Origin: Elusimicrobiaceae bacterium
Lineage (GTDB): Bacteria > Elusimicrobiota > Elusimicrobia > Elusimicrobiales > Elusimicrobiaceae
Length of the DNA: 64,000 bases
Assembly: GCA_017525025.1 (NCBI GenBank)
Contig: JAFXUJ010000007.1
Location: forward strand, 124,001 to 188,000
Direction: 5' to 3'
Below, piece after piece: positions 8,824-17,064 of this stretch (within the stretch, counting starts at the first letter, position 1; every line of letters begins with the position of its first letter). The position numbers and the translations under genes were made by a program. Under the pieces are notes generated by a model. The model searched no databases, was not told the DNA's origin, and saw only the letters and a list, made by a program, of their open reading frames with translations.

Positions 8824-10395
8824 ATGAAAAATTGTTTGACAGTTGTACTGGCAGGGGTGGCAACACTCGGGTTTACCGGAACGGTTTTTGCTCAACAAGG
8901 CCGCCAGGTATTGCCCGGTGATGGCCCCGTTGCCCTTACAGAAGACACAACGGTAAGACTGTCTGGCGAAACGGATCTGTACAAAGACGATGAGGGACCT
9001 TCTCCCTTGGATAGAAAAGTGTCCATCCGCGTCTCTAACGTACCGATACCGGTGTTCCTCAACAGTATTACTACGCAGGCCAAAATTAACTTCATTATGA
9101 GCGAAGAGTTCGCCAATAAGAAAGTGACGGCCTCGTTGACCCGGGTTACGGTGCGGGAAGCGCTGGATACTCTTTTGCGTGTGCATGGTCTTGCGTATCA
9201 ACGAATTGGTAAGAGCGATAGCTACGTAGTTACCAAACGCTCTAACGATGCTCCGGATACGATTACTAAGATCTATACGCTAAGCTATATCGCGTTGCAA
9301 AACGTTGGCTCGTCCGCTAATGGTGGTTCTAAAGCTTCTACGTCAAACAATAATACTTCTTCCAACACGGGAAGCATGACGGAAGGGGCGAACAATAACA
9401 CCTCCAACCGCAATGGTTTTGGCGGCGGAAACAATGCCTCCGATATTACGGGCATCATCAGCAGCATGCTTACCTCAGCCGGCCGCATTGCGGTAGATGC
9501 ACGTACCAACAAGTTGATCATTACGGATGTGGCCGAAGTTTTCCCGCAAATTGAAAACATCTTGGCCGAATTGGATATCAAACCTCCGCAGATTTTAATT
9601 GAAGCTCAAATTGTAGAAGTCAGCAAAACTAGCGGTTTGAGCTTGGGTTTTGAATACGGCGGTTCAGGTGGTACCTTAATCAGTGCTACCGGTCCTAAGC
9701 GCAAAGTGGACTTGGAATACATTAAAGGGAAAGGCGTTTCCGGTTGGAACTTCATTTTCCCTAGTGCCAGCCAACTTGAAAACTCCAGCGGGGGCGGAAG
9801 CGGCGGTGGATCTAGCTCTAGCGGTGAAGGCGATACCGCCAGCGATGAAGCCGGCTTGTTAGACTTCTCTGCTTTCAATATCGTACTCAGAAGTTTGTTA
9901 ACCCGCGGGGAAGCTAAATATTTAGGTAAACCCAAAATCGTTACTTTAAATAACCAAACCGCTACGATTACGGCTACTACAAACGCAACGATCGGTATTG
10001 AACAACAATCCTCCGGTGCAAGTGAAGCAACCGCCATGCAAACGGAAACGGCCGAACGTGCGGAAGTCGGTTTGACGTTAAATGTTACTCCGCAGGTAAA
10101 CCGCGAAGGATATGTAACGTTACTCGTAGAACCTTCTTATTCGGACGTGGTTGATTCCGGTTTCGTTGATAAAAAGGACCCGACCAACCGCTCGGCTTCT
10201 ACGTTAGTTCGCGTGAAAAACGGGCAAACGGTTGTAATCGGTGGTATTCTTACTTCTCGTGAGATGGAAGCAGTTCGCAAAGTGCCGCTCTTGGGTGATA
10301 TCCCGATACTCGGCTGGTTGTTTACTAGCAAAACTACTTCTAAGAATACGACGGACTTGGTAATCTTTATTACGCCTACTATTTTGGCGGAATAA
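8824..10395 (+). CDS. pilQ: Type IV pilus secretin PilQ
   Basis: 523 aa with a signal peptide. Residues about 60-130 are a secretin/TonB short N-terminal (STN) domain (VSIRVSNVPIPVFLNSI...VTASLTRVTVREALDTLL). An N1-type domain follows, interrupted by a long Ser/Asn/Gly linker (about residues 160-205). The C-terminal half is the outer-membrane beta-barrel gate with the secretin signature VPLLGDIPILGWLF near residue 495. It lacks the AMIN domains of proteobacterial PilQ and is short for the family. It forms the multimeric outer-membrane pore for the pilus. RBS GAGGAGG lies before the ATG. Confidence 0.9.
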   Translation: MKNCLTVVLAGVATLGFTGTVFAQQGRQVLPGDGPVALTEDTTVRLSGETDLYKDDEGPSPLDRKVSIRVSNVPIPVFLNSITTQAKINFIMSEEFANKKVTASLTRVTVREALDTLLRVHGLAYQRIGKSDSYVVTKRSNDAPDTITKIYTLSYIALQNVGSSANGGSKASTSNNNTSSNTGSMTEGANNNTSNRNGFGGGNNASDITGIISSMLTSAGRIAVDARTNKLIITDVAEVFPQIENILAELDIKPPQILIEAQIVEVSKTSGLSLGFEYGGSGGTLISATGPKRKVDLEYIKGKGVSGWNFIFPSASQLENSSGGGSGGGSSSSGEGDTASDEAGLLDFSAFNIVLRSLLTRGEAKYLGKPKIVTLNNQTATITATTNATIGIEQQSSGASEATAMQTETAERAEVGLTLNVTPQVNREGYVTLLVEPSYSDVVDSGFVDKKDPTNRSASTLVRVKNGQTVVIGGILTSREMEAVRKVPLLGDIPILGWLFTSKTTSKNTTDLVIFITPTILAE

Positions 10396-10413
10396 ATAGG
10401 ATGTATGGTTTTA

Positions 10414-10450
10414 TGTTTGTCTGCCCCCGGTTTTCGGGGGCGGACAAACA
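10414..10450 (+). terminator. Strong hairpin between pilQ and pilB
   Basis: A 16-bp stem (one G-U pair) with a 5-nt loop: TGTTTGTC... (10414-10429) pairs with ...GGACAAACA (10435-10450). No T-run follows, so it is more likely a partial terminator or an mRNA processing or stability element than a full terminator. Confidence 0.6.
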
Positions 10451-10480
10451 AGTTTGTTTGTAAGTTCAGAGGATTAGGAA

Positions 10481-12211
10481 ATGGCAAAAGCGTTAAACGA
10501 GATTTTAGTTGACCAAGGTGCACTTACCCCGGAACAGGTCAAAAAAGTACAATTGTACGTAAAACAAAACAATGTACCTTTTTCTGACGCGGTGATAAAG
10601 TTAGGCATGGCTACGGAAGACCAAGTCATGATGGCCTTGTCAAAACATTTTTCCATTCCCTACGCTTCTAAAGAAAATGGTATTTTAGTACCGGAACGTG
10701 AACAAGGCTTACAAAAAATCATTACCGAAAAATTTGCGCGCGATAACATGGTTCTTCCCTTGTTTATAGAAGAAGGGGAGCTCGCCATTGCTTTGCTGGA
10801 CCCTACCAATTTATTCTTGTTGGAAAACATTACCCGTATGTCGGGTAAGCAAGTTCAACCGTTTATTACCAGCAAAAGCCAGTTGTTAAACGCGATGGAC
10901 GCGTTCTATTCTAACAAAAATTTGTTGGAAGAAGTGATGAATGAGTCTTCCAAAGTGGAAGAGGATGAAGTTGCTTCGGATGATGATGTAGATGTATCCA
11001 ACTTTTTGGATTTGGATAAACCGTCCCAAAATATTTCCCAATACGTTAAACAGGTAAACGCGATTTTACGCCAAGCTATTTCGGAACGTACGTCCGATAT
11101 TCACTTGGAGCTATTTGATGAACGGGTGTCCTTACGTTTCCGCATCGACGGCTCTTTGTATGAACGTACACCACCGGCTCGCGATGCTTTCAACGCTATT
11201 ATTTCTCGTATTAAAATTTTGTCTAAACTGGATATCGCCGAAAAACGTTTACCGCAGGACGGTTCATTTACGATCCGTTACCAAAACCGTTCTATTGAAG
11301 TCCGTGTGTCTGTGTGTCCGGCCGTATACGGCGAAAAGCTCGTGCTTCGTATCTTGGATAAAGGTACGGGGGAAATGAATATTGATAAATTGGGGTTTGA
11401 ACCGGAGCAGAAAAAGGCCTTCTTGGAAGCCGCTAACTTGCCGCACGGGTTAATTTTCTTGACGGGTCCAACCGGTTCCGGTAAATCTACTACCCTAAAC
11501 GCCGTATTAACTACCATCCGCACCCCGGAGCTAAACTTCATGACGTTGGAAGACCCGGTAGAATACAAACTGGCCGGTATCAGCCAGGTGCAGGTAAAAC
11601 CTGCCATCGGGCTTACTTTTGCCGCCGGTTTACGTTCCTTTTTACGTCAGGACCCGGATGTAATTCTGGTGGGGGAGGTGCGCGATAACGAAACGGCAGA
11701 GTCTTGTTTGAAAGCAGCCCTAACAGGTCACTTAGTGCTTTCCACCTTGCACACCAACGAAGCGTTGGGTGCGGTTCCCCGTTTAATTGATATGGGAATG
11801 GAACCCTTTTTGTTAGCTAGCTCTTTGGCCCTGGTGGCGGCGCAGCGCTTGGTGCGCGTATTATGCCCATACTGCAAGGTGCCGCACGTGCCGGATTCTT
11901 CCACGCTGTCTTATATTATTCAAGAAGGTCATTTGAATGCGCGGGATCAAAACTCGTGGACGTTTTTTAGAGCTGTTGGCTGTCCAAAATGTTTTGGTAC
12001 GGGCTTTATGGGTCGGCGGGCCATTTATGAAGTATTCCGTATGACGGAAGAAATGCGTACGATTATTTATAAAACCCAGGATTTGGTAGCCCTTAAACAG
12101 GCGGCAATCCGCTCGGGTTCGCTCAATTTACGTGCCAATGGTTGGCGCAAAGTAATTCGCGGTCAAACAACCGTGGATGAGATTTTAAGTATTACAACGG
12201 CGGATGAATAA
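10481..12211 (+). CDS. pilB: Type IV pilus extension ATPase PilB
   Basis: 576 aa, full length for the GspE/PilB family. An N-terminal MshEN-like domain (LNEILVDQGALTPEQV...) lacks the Arg of the canonical RLG c-di-GMP motif in its first half. Walker A is GPTGSGKSTT near residue 328; Walker B/Asp box LRQDPDVILVGEVRD; a tetracysteine zinc site follows (CPYC near residue 464, CPKC near residue 504). It powers pilin polymerisation from the cytoplasmic face together with PilC. No retraction ATPase (pilT) is seen in the window. Confidence 0.93.
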   Translation: MAKALNEILVDQGALTPEQVKKVQLYVKQNNVPFSDAVIKLGMATEDQVMMALSKHFSIPYASKENGILVPEREQGLQKIITEKFARDNMVLPLFIEEGELAIALLDPTNLFLLENITRMSGKQVQPFITSKSQLLNAMDAFYSNKNLLEEVMNESSKVEEDEVASDDDVDVSNFLDLDKPSQNISQYVKQVNAILRQAISERTSDIHLELFDERVSLRFRIDGSLYERTPPARDAFNAIISRIKILSKLDIAEKRLPQDGSFTIRYQNRSIEVRVSVCPAVYGEKLVLRILDKGTGEMNIDKLGFEPEQKKAFLEAANLPHGLIFLTGPTGSGKSTTLNAVLTTIRTPELNFMTLEDPVEYKLAGISQVQVKPAIGLTFAAGLRSFLRQDPDVILVGEVRDNETAESCLKAALTGHLVLSTLHTNEALGAVPRLIDMGMEPFLLASSLALVAAQRLVRVLCPYCKVPHVPDSSTLSYIIQEGHLNARDQNSWTFFRAVGCPKCFGTGFMGRRAIYEVFRMTEEMRTIIYKTQDLVALKQAAIRSGSLNLRANGWRKVIRGQTTVDEILSITTADE

Positions 12212-12278
12212 AACGCCGCAAGTGTGTGAAGTAAATAGTGTTTTACATACTCAACTAATAAAACGGTGAGAAGCATTT

Positions 12279-13508
12279 ATGCAAAGATATACATACACAG
12301 TCAAGGATGCAAACGGAAAAACTCTGCGCGGAACAGTTACCGCTGACGATAGAGAAAGAGTTATCGTAGCCCTGCAAAACAAGGGATACCTGGTGTTGGA
12401 TGTGCAAGAAGGCGGTGGAGGAGCCTTGTTCGGAAAAAGCACGGGAACCCGCCGTCGCGGAAAAAAAGTATCCGGACATATTATGGCCTTCTTCGCCGAG
12501 CAGCTCTCTACGCTGATCGCGGGGGGCGTGCCGCTCGTGCGTGCGGTATCTTTGTTAGGGGAATATTCCTCCAGCCCGACACTTGGTTACGTGCTCACGC
12601 AAGTAGCCAAAGATATTTCCGGCGGTAAATCGTTGCATGAAGCTTTTGCCGAACATCCCAAGACGTTTAGCCATATTTGGTTGTCCCTGGTGGAAGCCGG
12701 TGAATTGGGTGGTCAATTGGCCGATACACTCATGCAGATTGCGTTGTACACCAAAACGCAAGAAGCTATGAAAAGCAAGATTATTACGGCTGTTACGTAT
12801 CCTATCATCTTGATGTTTGCTTCTGTAGGTGTATTGATTTACTTTATTATCGGCATTGTGCCGACCTTCGCGCAAATCTTTGCCGACTTTAACTTGGACT
12901 TGCCGGTGCTTACTAAATGCGTGTTGTGGGTATCCAGTGTGCTTGTAAACCATGGGGTACTTATCATCGTTTGTATGGTGGCTTCTTTTGTGGCATTCCG
13001 CTTTTATATTAAAACGGTGGAAGGGAAGAAACGGTGGCACTCGTTTCTGTTGTCCATGCCGCTTTTCGGCAATTTCCTAAAAAATATTTATTACGACCGG
13101 ATGCTTTCCACGCTTTCCACGTTACTACGCAGCGGCGTAACCATTTTGAACGCTATCTTGGTATTGGAAGATGCCTTTGATAGCAACGTTATTATTCAAA
13201 ATGCGTTGAAGGTCGTACGGGTAGAAGTAGCGGCCGGTAAATCTATTTCGGATTCTTTCCGCGCAACCGGGATATTCCCCGGCTTGATGACGGAAATGAT
13301 GCTCATGGGTGAAGAATCTGGTAAACTACCCAGCATTATTGCTACGTTGGCTAAGTTCTACGCCGATAACGTAGAACAATTTATCGCCCGCTTTTCAGCG
13401 GTTATTGACCCGATTCTTATTTGCGGTGTCGGTGCGCTGATTGGTATTATTGTGGCGTCCATTTTCTTACCTATATTCAAACTATCCCAAATCGGTGGCG
13501 GGAACTAA
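12279..13508 (+). CDS. pilC: Type IV pilus inner-membrane platform protein PilC
   Basis: 409 aa, the normal PilC/GspF length. Two T2SSF repeats: about residues 70-195 (MAFFAEQLSTLIAGGVPLVRAV) and about 275-395 (YDRMLSTLSTLLRSGVTILNAI), each followed by membrane helices. It couples the PilB motor to pilin insertion. Preceded by a GGTGAG Shine-Dalgarno sequence and followed 9 bp later by the first prepilin gene. Confidence 0.93.
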   Translation: MQRYTYTVKDANGKTLRGTVTADDRERVIVALQNKGYLVLDVQEGGGGALFGKSTGTRRRGKKVSGHIMAFFAEQLSTLIAGGVPLVRAVSLLGEYSSSPTLGYVLTQVAKDISGGKSLHEAFAEHPKTFSHIWLSLVEAGELGGQLADTLMQIALYTKTQEAMKSKIITAVTYPIILMFASVGVLIYFIIGIVPTFAQIFADFNLDLPVLTKCVLWVSSVLVNHGVLIIVCMVASFVAFRFYIKTVEGKKRWHSFLLSMPLFGNFLKNIYYDRMLSTLSTLLRSGVTILNAILVLEDAFDSNVIIQNALKVVRVEVAAGKSISDSFRATGIFPGLMTEMMLMGEESGKLPSIIATLAKFYADNVEQFIARFSAVIDPILICGVGALIGIIVASIFLPIFKLSQIGGGN

Positions 13509-13517
13509 GGAGGCGTT

Positions 13518-14102
13518 ATGTACGGTAAAAAAGGTTTTACGTTGTTGGAAATTTTAGTTGTGGTGATTATTGCCACGTCGGTGTTGTTTTTTGCCGTTCC
13601 TTCGTATAAACGGTCCAAAGATAAGGCTGCTTATACGGCCGCCCAAGGAGTGTTGGTGGAACTGCGCTCGGCTATGCTTTCCATGCGGCAGGACTTGCAC
13701 AATGCCAACAACTCGCATACGGTTCCCCCTGAGCCCAATCACGCTACTAAATTATCCGCAGGTTGGCAAGATGAGACGGATTCCAATTACAGCAGTGCTG
13801 TGAATGCGGATATGGATCAGCTAACTCCTGCGCTTATTCCGTATGCACTATTTGCAAAAAAATACTTACAACCGATTCCTTTTGGAAATAATAGCACCTT
13901 TAGCCGGTATGAATTTTTCCTTTGTCCGCTAAACGGTGTGGCAGAGGTTTGTTGCGGGGCGGACAAACGGGTAGTCGCCTGTATGTGGGATGATACCCAT
14001 AACCACAGCTGTTCCTATCCTACCAAGGGACTTTATTACGGGGCCCGCATTTGGGAAGATGGCACGTTGCACCAGATTGATAATAGCGGTAATTGCCAGT
14101 AG
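13518..14102 (+). CDS. Prepilin-like protein (minor pilin 1)
   Basis: 194 aa. Leader MYGKKG then FTLLEILVVVII: prepilin peptidase site G|F with Glu at mature +5, followed by one long hydrophobic helix. The C-terminal globular part is Cys-rich (AEVCCGADKRVVACMWD...CSY), suggesting disulfides. SD AAGGAGG lies directly upstream. Part of the set of pilin-like genes downstream of pilC, probably a priming or tip complex. Confidence 0.85.
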   Translation: MYGKKGFTLLEILVVVIIATSVLFFAVPSYKRSKDKAAYTAAQGVLVELRSAMLSMRQDLHNANNSHTVPPEPNHATKLSAGWQDETDSNYSSAVNADMDQLTPALIPYALFAKKYLQPIPFGNNSTFSRYEFFLCPLNGVAEVCCGADKRVVACMWDDTHNHSCSYPTKGLYYGARIWEDGTLHQIDNSGNCQ

Positions 14103-14119
14103 ACAAAAATATTTACGAC

Positions 14120-14148
14120 TTGACAATTCGGCTAATTTGCGCAATACT
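14120..14148 (+). promoter_or_regulatory. Internal promoter within the prepilin cluster
   Basis: Perfect -35 TTGACA (14120-14125), 17-bp spacer, AATACT (14143-14148), just upstream of the second prepilin gene at 14166. It could uncouple minor-pilin expression from pilM-pilC. Confidence 0.5.
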
Positions 14149-14165
14149 ACAAGGAAGAGGCTTTT

Positions 14166-14735
14166 ATGAAAAATAAACGTGGGTTTACTTTATTGGAGTT
14201 ATTGATTGCCGCTACGATTATGGGATTATTGGCCATGGTAGCTGCCGTTTCATATCGCAGTAGCATAATAGAAAACCGCCTGGAGGCTGCCAAAATTAAA
14301 ACCGAACAGTTGGCCACCGGTTACCAACGCTTTTTGCAAGAGCAGCCGGTACATCTAGATAACAACGGTGGGGCTGCCTTGATGGGTAACTTGACGGATA
14401 GTAGTATACAGTGCCAACCGTATTCTCACAATCCCAAGACCTTGATTACGTGCGGTTATGTGGAAAATGGCGGGTGGACGGATTCTTATGTGCAATATTT
14501 TTTGTGTGGGGACGGAAAAAATACAGATGAATGCAAGGCTTCTGTGGTGGATAAGCCGTTGGCTTGTATGGCCGGGAGAAGTGATTTGCCTAAGATGCCG
14601 CGGAAGTATCGTCGTGCGTGTGGGTATTTGTATTGCGTAGGCCCGCTTGGTGCGGGTGAGCAACTGGGTAATCCGGATTCCATCTCGTGCAATACTGGCG
14701 TGCAGCCGGGCACCCCGGAGGAGCCGGGCGTGTAA
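14166..14735 (+). CDS. Prepilin-like protein (minor pilin 2)
   Basis: 189 aa. Leader MKNKRG then FTLLELLIAATIMGLLAMVAAV with Glu +5. The globular domain has several Cys (ITCGYV, YFLCGDG, LACMAG, ACGYLYCVGPLG) and a Pro/Glu-rich end. SD AAGGAAGAGG precedes the ATG. Membership in the type IV pilin superfamily is clear; individual role unknown. Confidence 0.83.
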   Translation: MKNKRGFTLLELLIAATIMGLLAMVAAVSYRSSIIENRLEAAKIKTEQLATGYQRFLQEQPVHLDNNGGAALMGNLTDSSIQCQPYSHNPKTLITCGYVENGGWTDSYVQYFLCGDGKNTDECKASVVDKPLACMAGRSDLPKMPRKYRRACGYLYCVGPLGAGEQLGNPDSISCNTGVQPGTPEEPGV

Positions 14736-14757
14736 TATGTACAAGGATGATACCAAT

Positions 14758-15309
14758 ATGAAAAAAGGTTTTACATTAATGGAAATTTTGGCCGTCTTAT
14801 TGGTGCTTGCGTTAATTCTTTCTTTAGCGGCACCGGTGTTGCGTTCTGTGCGTTTTGAAGCCAAAAACTCCAAAGCACAGGCTGCTCTACTCAAACTGGC
14901 TGAGGCTACCAAAACTTATTACAACATGAGTAGAGGCGGCAAATTTTCAGCCGGCGATTGTTTTAACCCGGCTACCGCAGCGGGTGAAGCACTGATTAAG
15001 ACGCCCGTTTCCCAATGTGATACGGGAGGAACGTCCCCGGCAGCTACGGGTATTCCGGGTGGACACTTTACCCGACCTACAAATCAATTGTTTGCGTGTG
15101 GTTATTTGTCTTATAAAGACTTTGCAAAATTGCCGTATACTTTTTGTCCCGGAGGTACACAGAATCTCCCTTGGGCAATAACTCCTGTTCTGCCGGTTTA
15201 TGCTACGGCTCGGGGAACGGCAGAAGCCGGTGATAAGTACGATTTTACGGCTCATCACGGATTTATGTTTGTAGATGCTACCATGAAGGTAAAAGATACG
15301 TATCAATAA
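14758..15309 (+). CDS. Prepilin-like protein (minor pilin 3)
   Basis: 183 aa from the ATG at 14758, chosen because it gives a standard short leader MKKG before FTLMEILAVLLVLALIL (Glu +5) and has AAGGAT upstream. A longer start at 14737 (adding MYKDDTN) is possible. Further upstream starts would overlap the previous gene and bury the peptidase site. The C-terminal region is Gly/Pro/Thr-rich with Cys residues. Confidence 0.8.
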   Translation: MKKGFTLMEILAVLLVLALILSLAAPVLRSVRFEAKNSKAQAALLKLAEATKTYYNMSRGGKFSAGDCFNPATAAGEALIKTPVSQCDTGGTSPAATGIPGGHFTRPTNQLFACGYLSYKDFAKLPYTFCPGGTQNLPWAITPVLPVYATARGTAEAGDKYDFTAHHGFMFVDATMKVKDTYQ

Positions 15310-15330
15310 AAGCATGGTGGGAGAGTATAT

Positions 15331-15849
15331 ATGATGCATTTTATTTTTAAAAATAAGAAAGGTGTTACCATCTTAGAGGGACTCATTGCCCTTGGTATAT
15401 TGGCAATGGTTTCGGTGGGAATTTTTGGAGTACTGTTGTCTATTTCCCGTAAATCTACTGATACGGATGTTCGCGAAGAAATGGTTCTGGCCGTTTCCCG
15501 CGCAACGGATGCTTTACAGTTATACTCGTGGATTATCGGTTGGGGCCAGGCTTCTATCTTTGATGGCGTGGTACCTGGGGGTTACCCTCATGGGGTGTGT
15601 AGTGAATATAATATTATTGATAATGCTCCCATGGATGCTAGTGTGTGGCACGATATTTCTTGTCTATTGCCGCCTATTTGCGATAGGGACCCGAATCAAT
15701 CTTATTTTAGATATAAGCCGATTCGAAGTTACTATGCTCATGATATCGATGGGCCTTTGCATAATGCCGTGGAAGACGATTTGTTTTCTCTGTATGTAGA
15801 TGTGGCGGATGTTGAATTTAGAATTAAATGTAATGGGTTTACGTTATGA
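15331..15849 (+). CDS. Prepilin-like protein, PilV/GspI-like (minor pilin 4)
   Basis: 172 aa. Leader ends KNKKG, then VTILEGLIALGILAMVSVGIFGVLL, the ILEGLIA pattern typical of PilV/GspI proteins, with Glu +5. It overlaps the next gene by four bases (ATGA), so translation is coupled. Confidence 0.8.
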   Translation: MMHFIFKNKKGVTILEGLIALGILAMVSVGIFGVLLSISRKSTDTDVREEMVLAVSRATDALQLYSWIIGWGQASIFDGVVPGGYPHGVCSEYNIIDNAPMDASVWHDISCLLPPICDRDPNQSYFRYKPIRSYYAHDIDGPLHNAVEDDLFSLYVDVADVEFRIKCNGFTL

Positions 15850-16589
15850 AAAAAACAAAAGGTTTTACACTTATTGAAATTTTATTAGCCGTAATGATAG
15901 TGGGACTGGTCGGGGTTGCGTTGGCGGCCCTTACCACGTCTGCCACGCGGGAATCCGGTATTGGCCGAACACGAATGATTTTGCGGGATAACCTTTCTTT
16001 GGCCACGCGCCAAATGCGCCAAGACGTAGCGTCCGCTACCCAGGTGTTGTATGTGCGTGGGGCATTTAATACTACACCGGGAACGGCCGCGGAGCCGTTG
16101 CTTTTGTTACGCACTAATTCGGACTATGACGGAAATACAATTATACCTGGAGAGCCCAAAAACTATATTACTTATTGTTTTGTGCGGGGAAACCAGCAAA
16201 CATTAGTGGATGGCAATACATCGGTACGTCCCGGCGGTTCTTACGATGGAGGAGCTATTTATCGTCGTGTCCAGAACAACGTTGATCCGCGCAATTCTTC
16301 CGGTGTACCGATTTGTCCGTCTAATCCGGCCAATGATAATAGCTCTAAAATTTTGTTACGGAATGTAAAGTACATCCCGAAAACAAGTAGTTATCCGGTT
16401 CCGTTATTTCGTGTAAGAAAACATGACGGGGTACATAAGCAAAACGATTCGGATTATGCAAAAGATTTGGGTTCGCAGCTTTACGTCAATTTGATTGTGG
16501 AAGCAAACTCTTCCCCCGTTGTTAATGACGTAACGGAACAGATTTTTACCACGAGTAACGGGTTCGCAGGGTACCTCTATTCTAATTAA
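15846..16589 (+). CDS. Prepilin-like protein, PilW/GspJ-like (minor pilin 5)
   Basis: 247 aa. Leader MKKTKG then FTLIEILLAVMIVGLVGVALAAL, Glu +5. The region RDNLSLATRQMRQDVASATQVLY matches the start of PilW/GspJ globular domains. The start overlaps the previous stop. PilV-PilW-PilX order is the usual minor-pilin order and supports the assignment. Confidence 0.8.
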   Translation: MKKTKGFTLIEILLAVMIVGLVGVALAALTTSATRESGIGRTRMILRDNLSLATRQMRQDVASATQVLYVRGAFNTTPGTAAEPLLLLRTNSDYDGNTIIPGEPKNYITYCFVRGNQQTLVDGNTSVRPGGSYDGGAIYRRVQNNVDPRNSSGVPICPSNPANDNSSKILLRNVKYIPKTSSYPVPLFRVRKHDGVHKQNDSDYAKDLGSQLYVNLIVEANSSPVVNDVTEQIFTTSNGFAGYLYSN

Positions 16590-16602
16590 AAGGATTTTAC
16601 TT

Positions 16603-17058
16603 ATGATATATAATAAAAAAGGGGCAGCTTTATTACAAGTGTTGTTAGTATCCGCGGTTTTAGCGGGGATGGCTACTATGTTGTTGCGGGCTAGCTTGGG
16701 GCGCACAAGTGCCAGTCGCCATGCGCGCCGGCCTGTTATAGCCGAGACATTGATTAAACGGTGCCAAGGAGAAGTGACTGCGTTATGGGCTGCCAAAACG
16801 CCACAGGCTTTTGCATATGATTTGAATCGTTGTATCATGTATTGTCGGAATAGCCATAGTGCTGATTGCCCTACGGCAGATAGGGAGTCGGTCCTTACAT
16901 GTGGCCCTTATCCGTTTGACCGCGATAACGATACGCAAGTCGACATTAACTATACAGTAACAGCGACAATGGAAGACGTTACCGTAAACGGCGAGAAACT
17001 GTGTCAAATAACGTATTCGTTAGACGATGATCTGCCTGGGGTAGAAGTCGTCTTGTAA
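16603..17058 (+). CDS. PilX/GspK-like minor pilin lacking Glu +5
   Basis: 151 aa. Leader MIYNKKG then AALLQVLLVSAVLAGMATML: the usual mature Glu +5 is Gln. GspK/PilX tip pseudopilins are known for lacking Glu5, and this gene sits in the pilX position after PilV- and PilW-like genes. Cys residues in the C-terminal half (CIMYC, DC, TC, LC) suggest disulfides. SD AAGGATT. Likely the tip subunit of the initiation complex (inference). Confidence 0.72.
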   Translation: MIYNKKGAALLQVLLVSAVLAGMATMLLRASLGRTSASRHARRPVIAETLIKRCQGEVTALWAAKTPQAFAYDLNRCIMYCRNSHSADCPTADRESVLTCGPYPFDRDNDTQVDINYTVTATMEDVTVNGEKLCQITYSLDDDLPGVEVVL

Positions 17059-17064
17059 TCTTTC

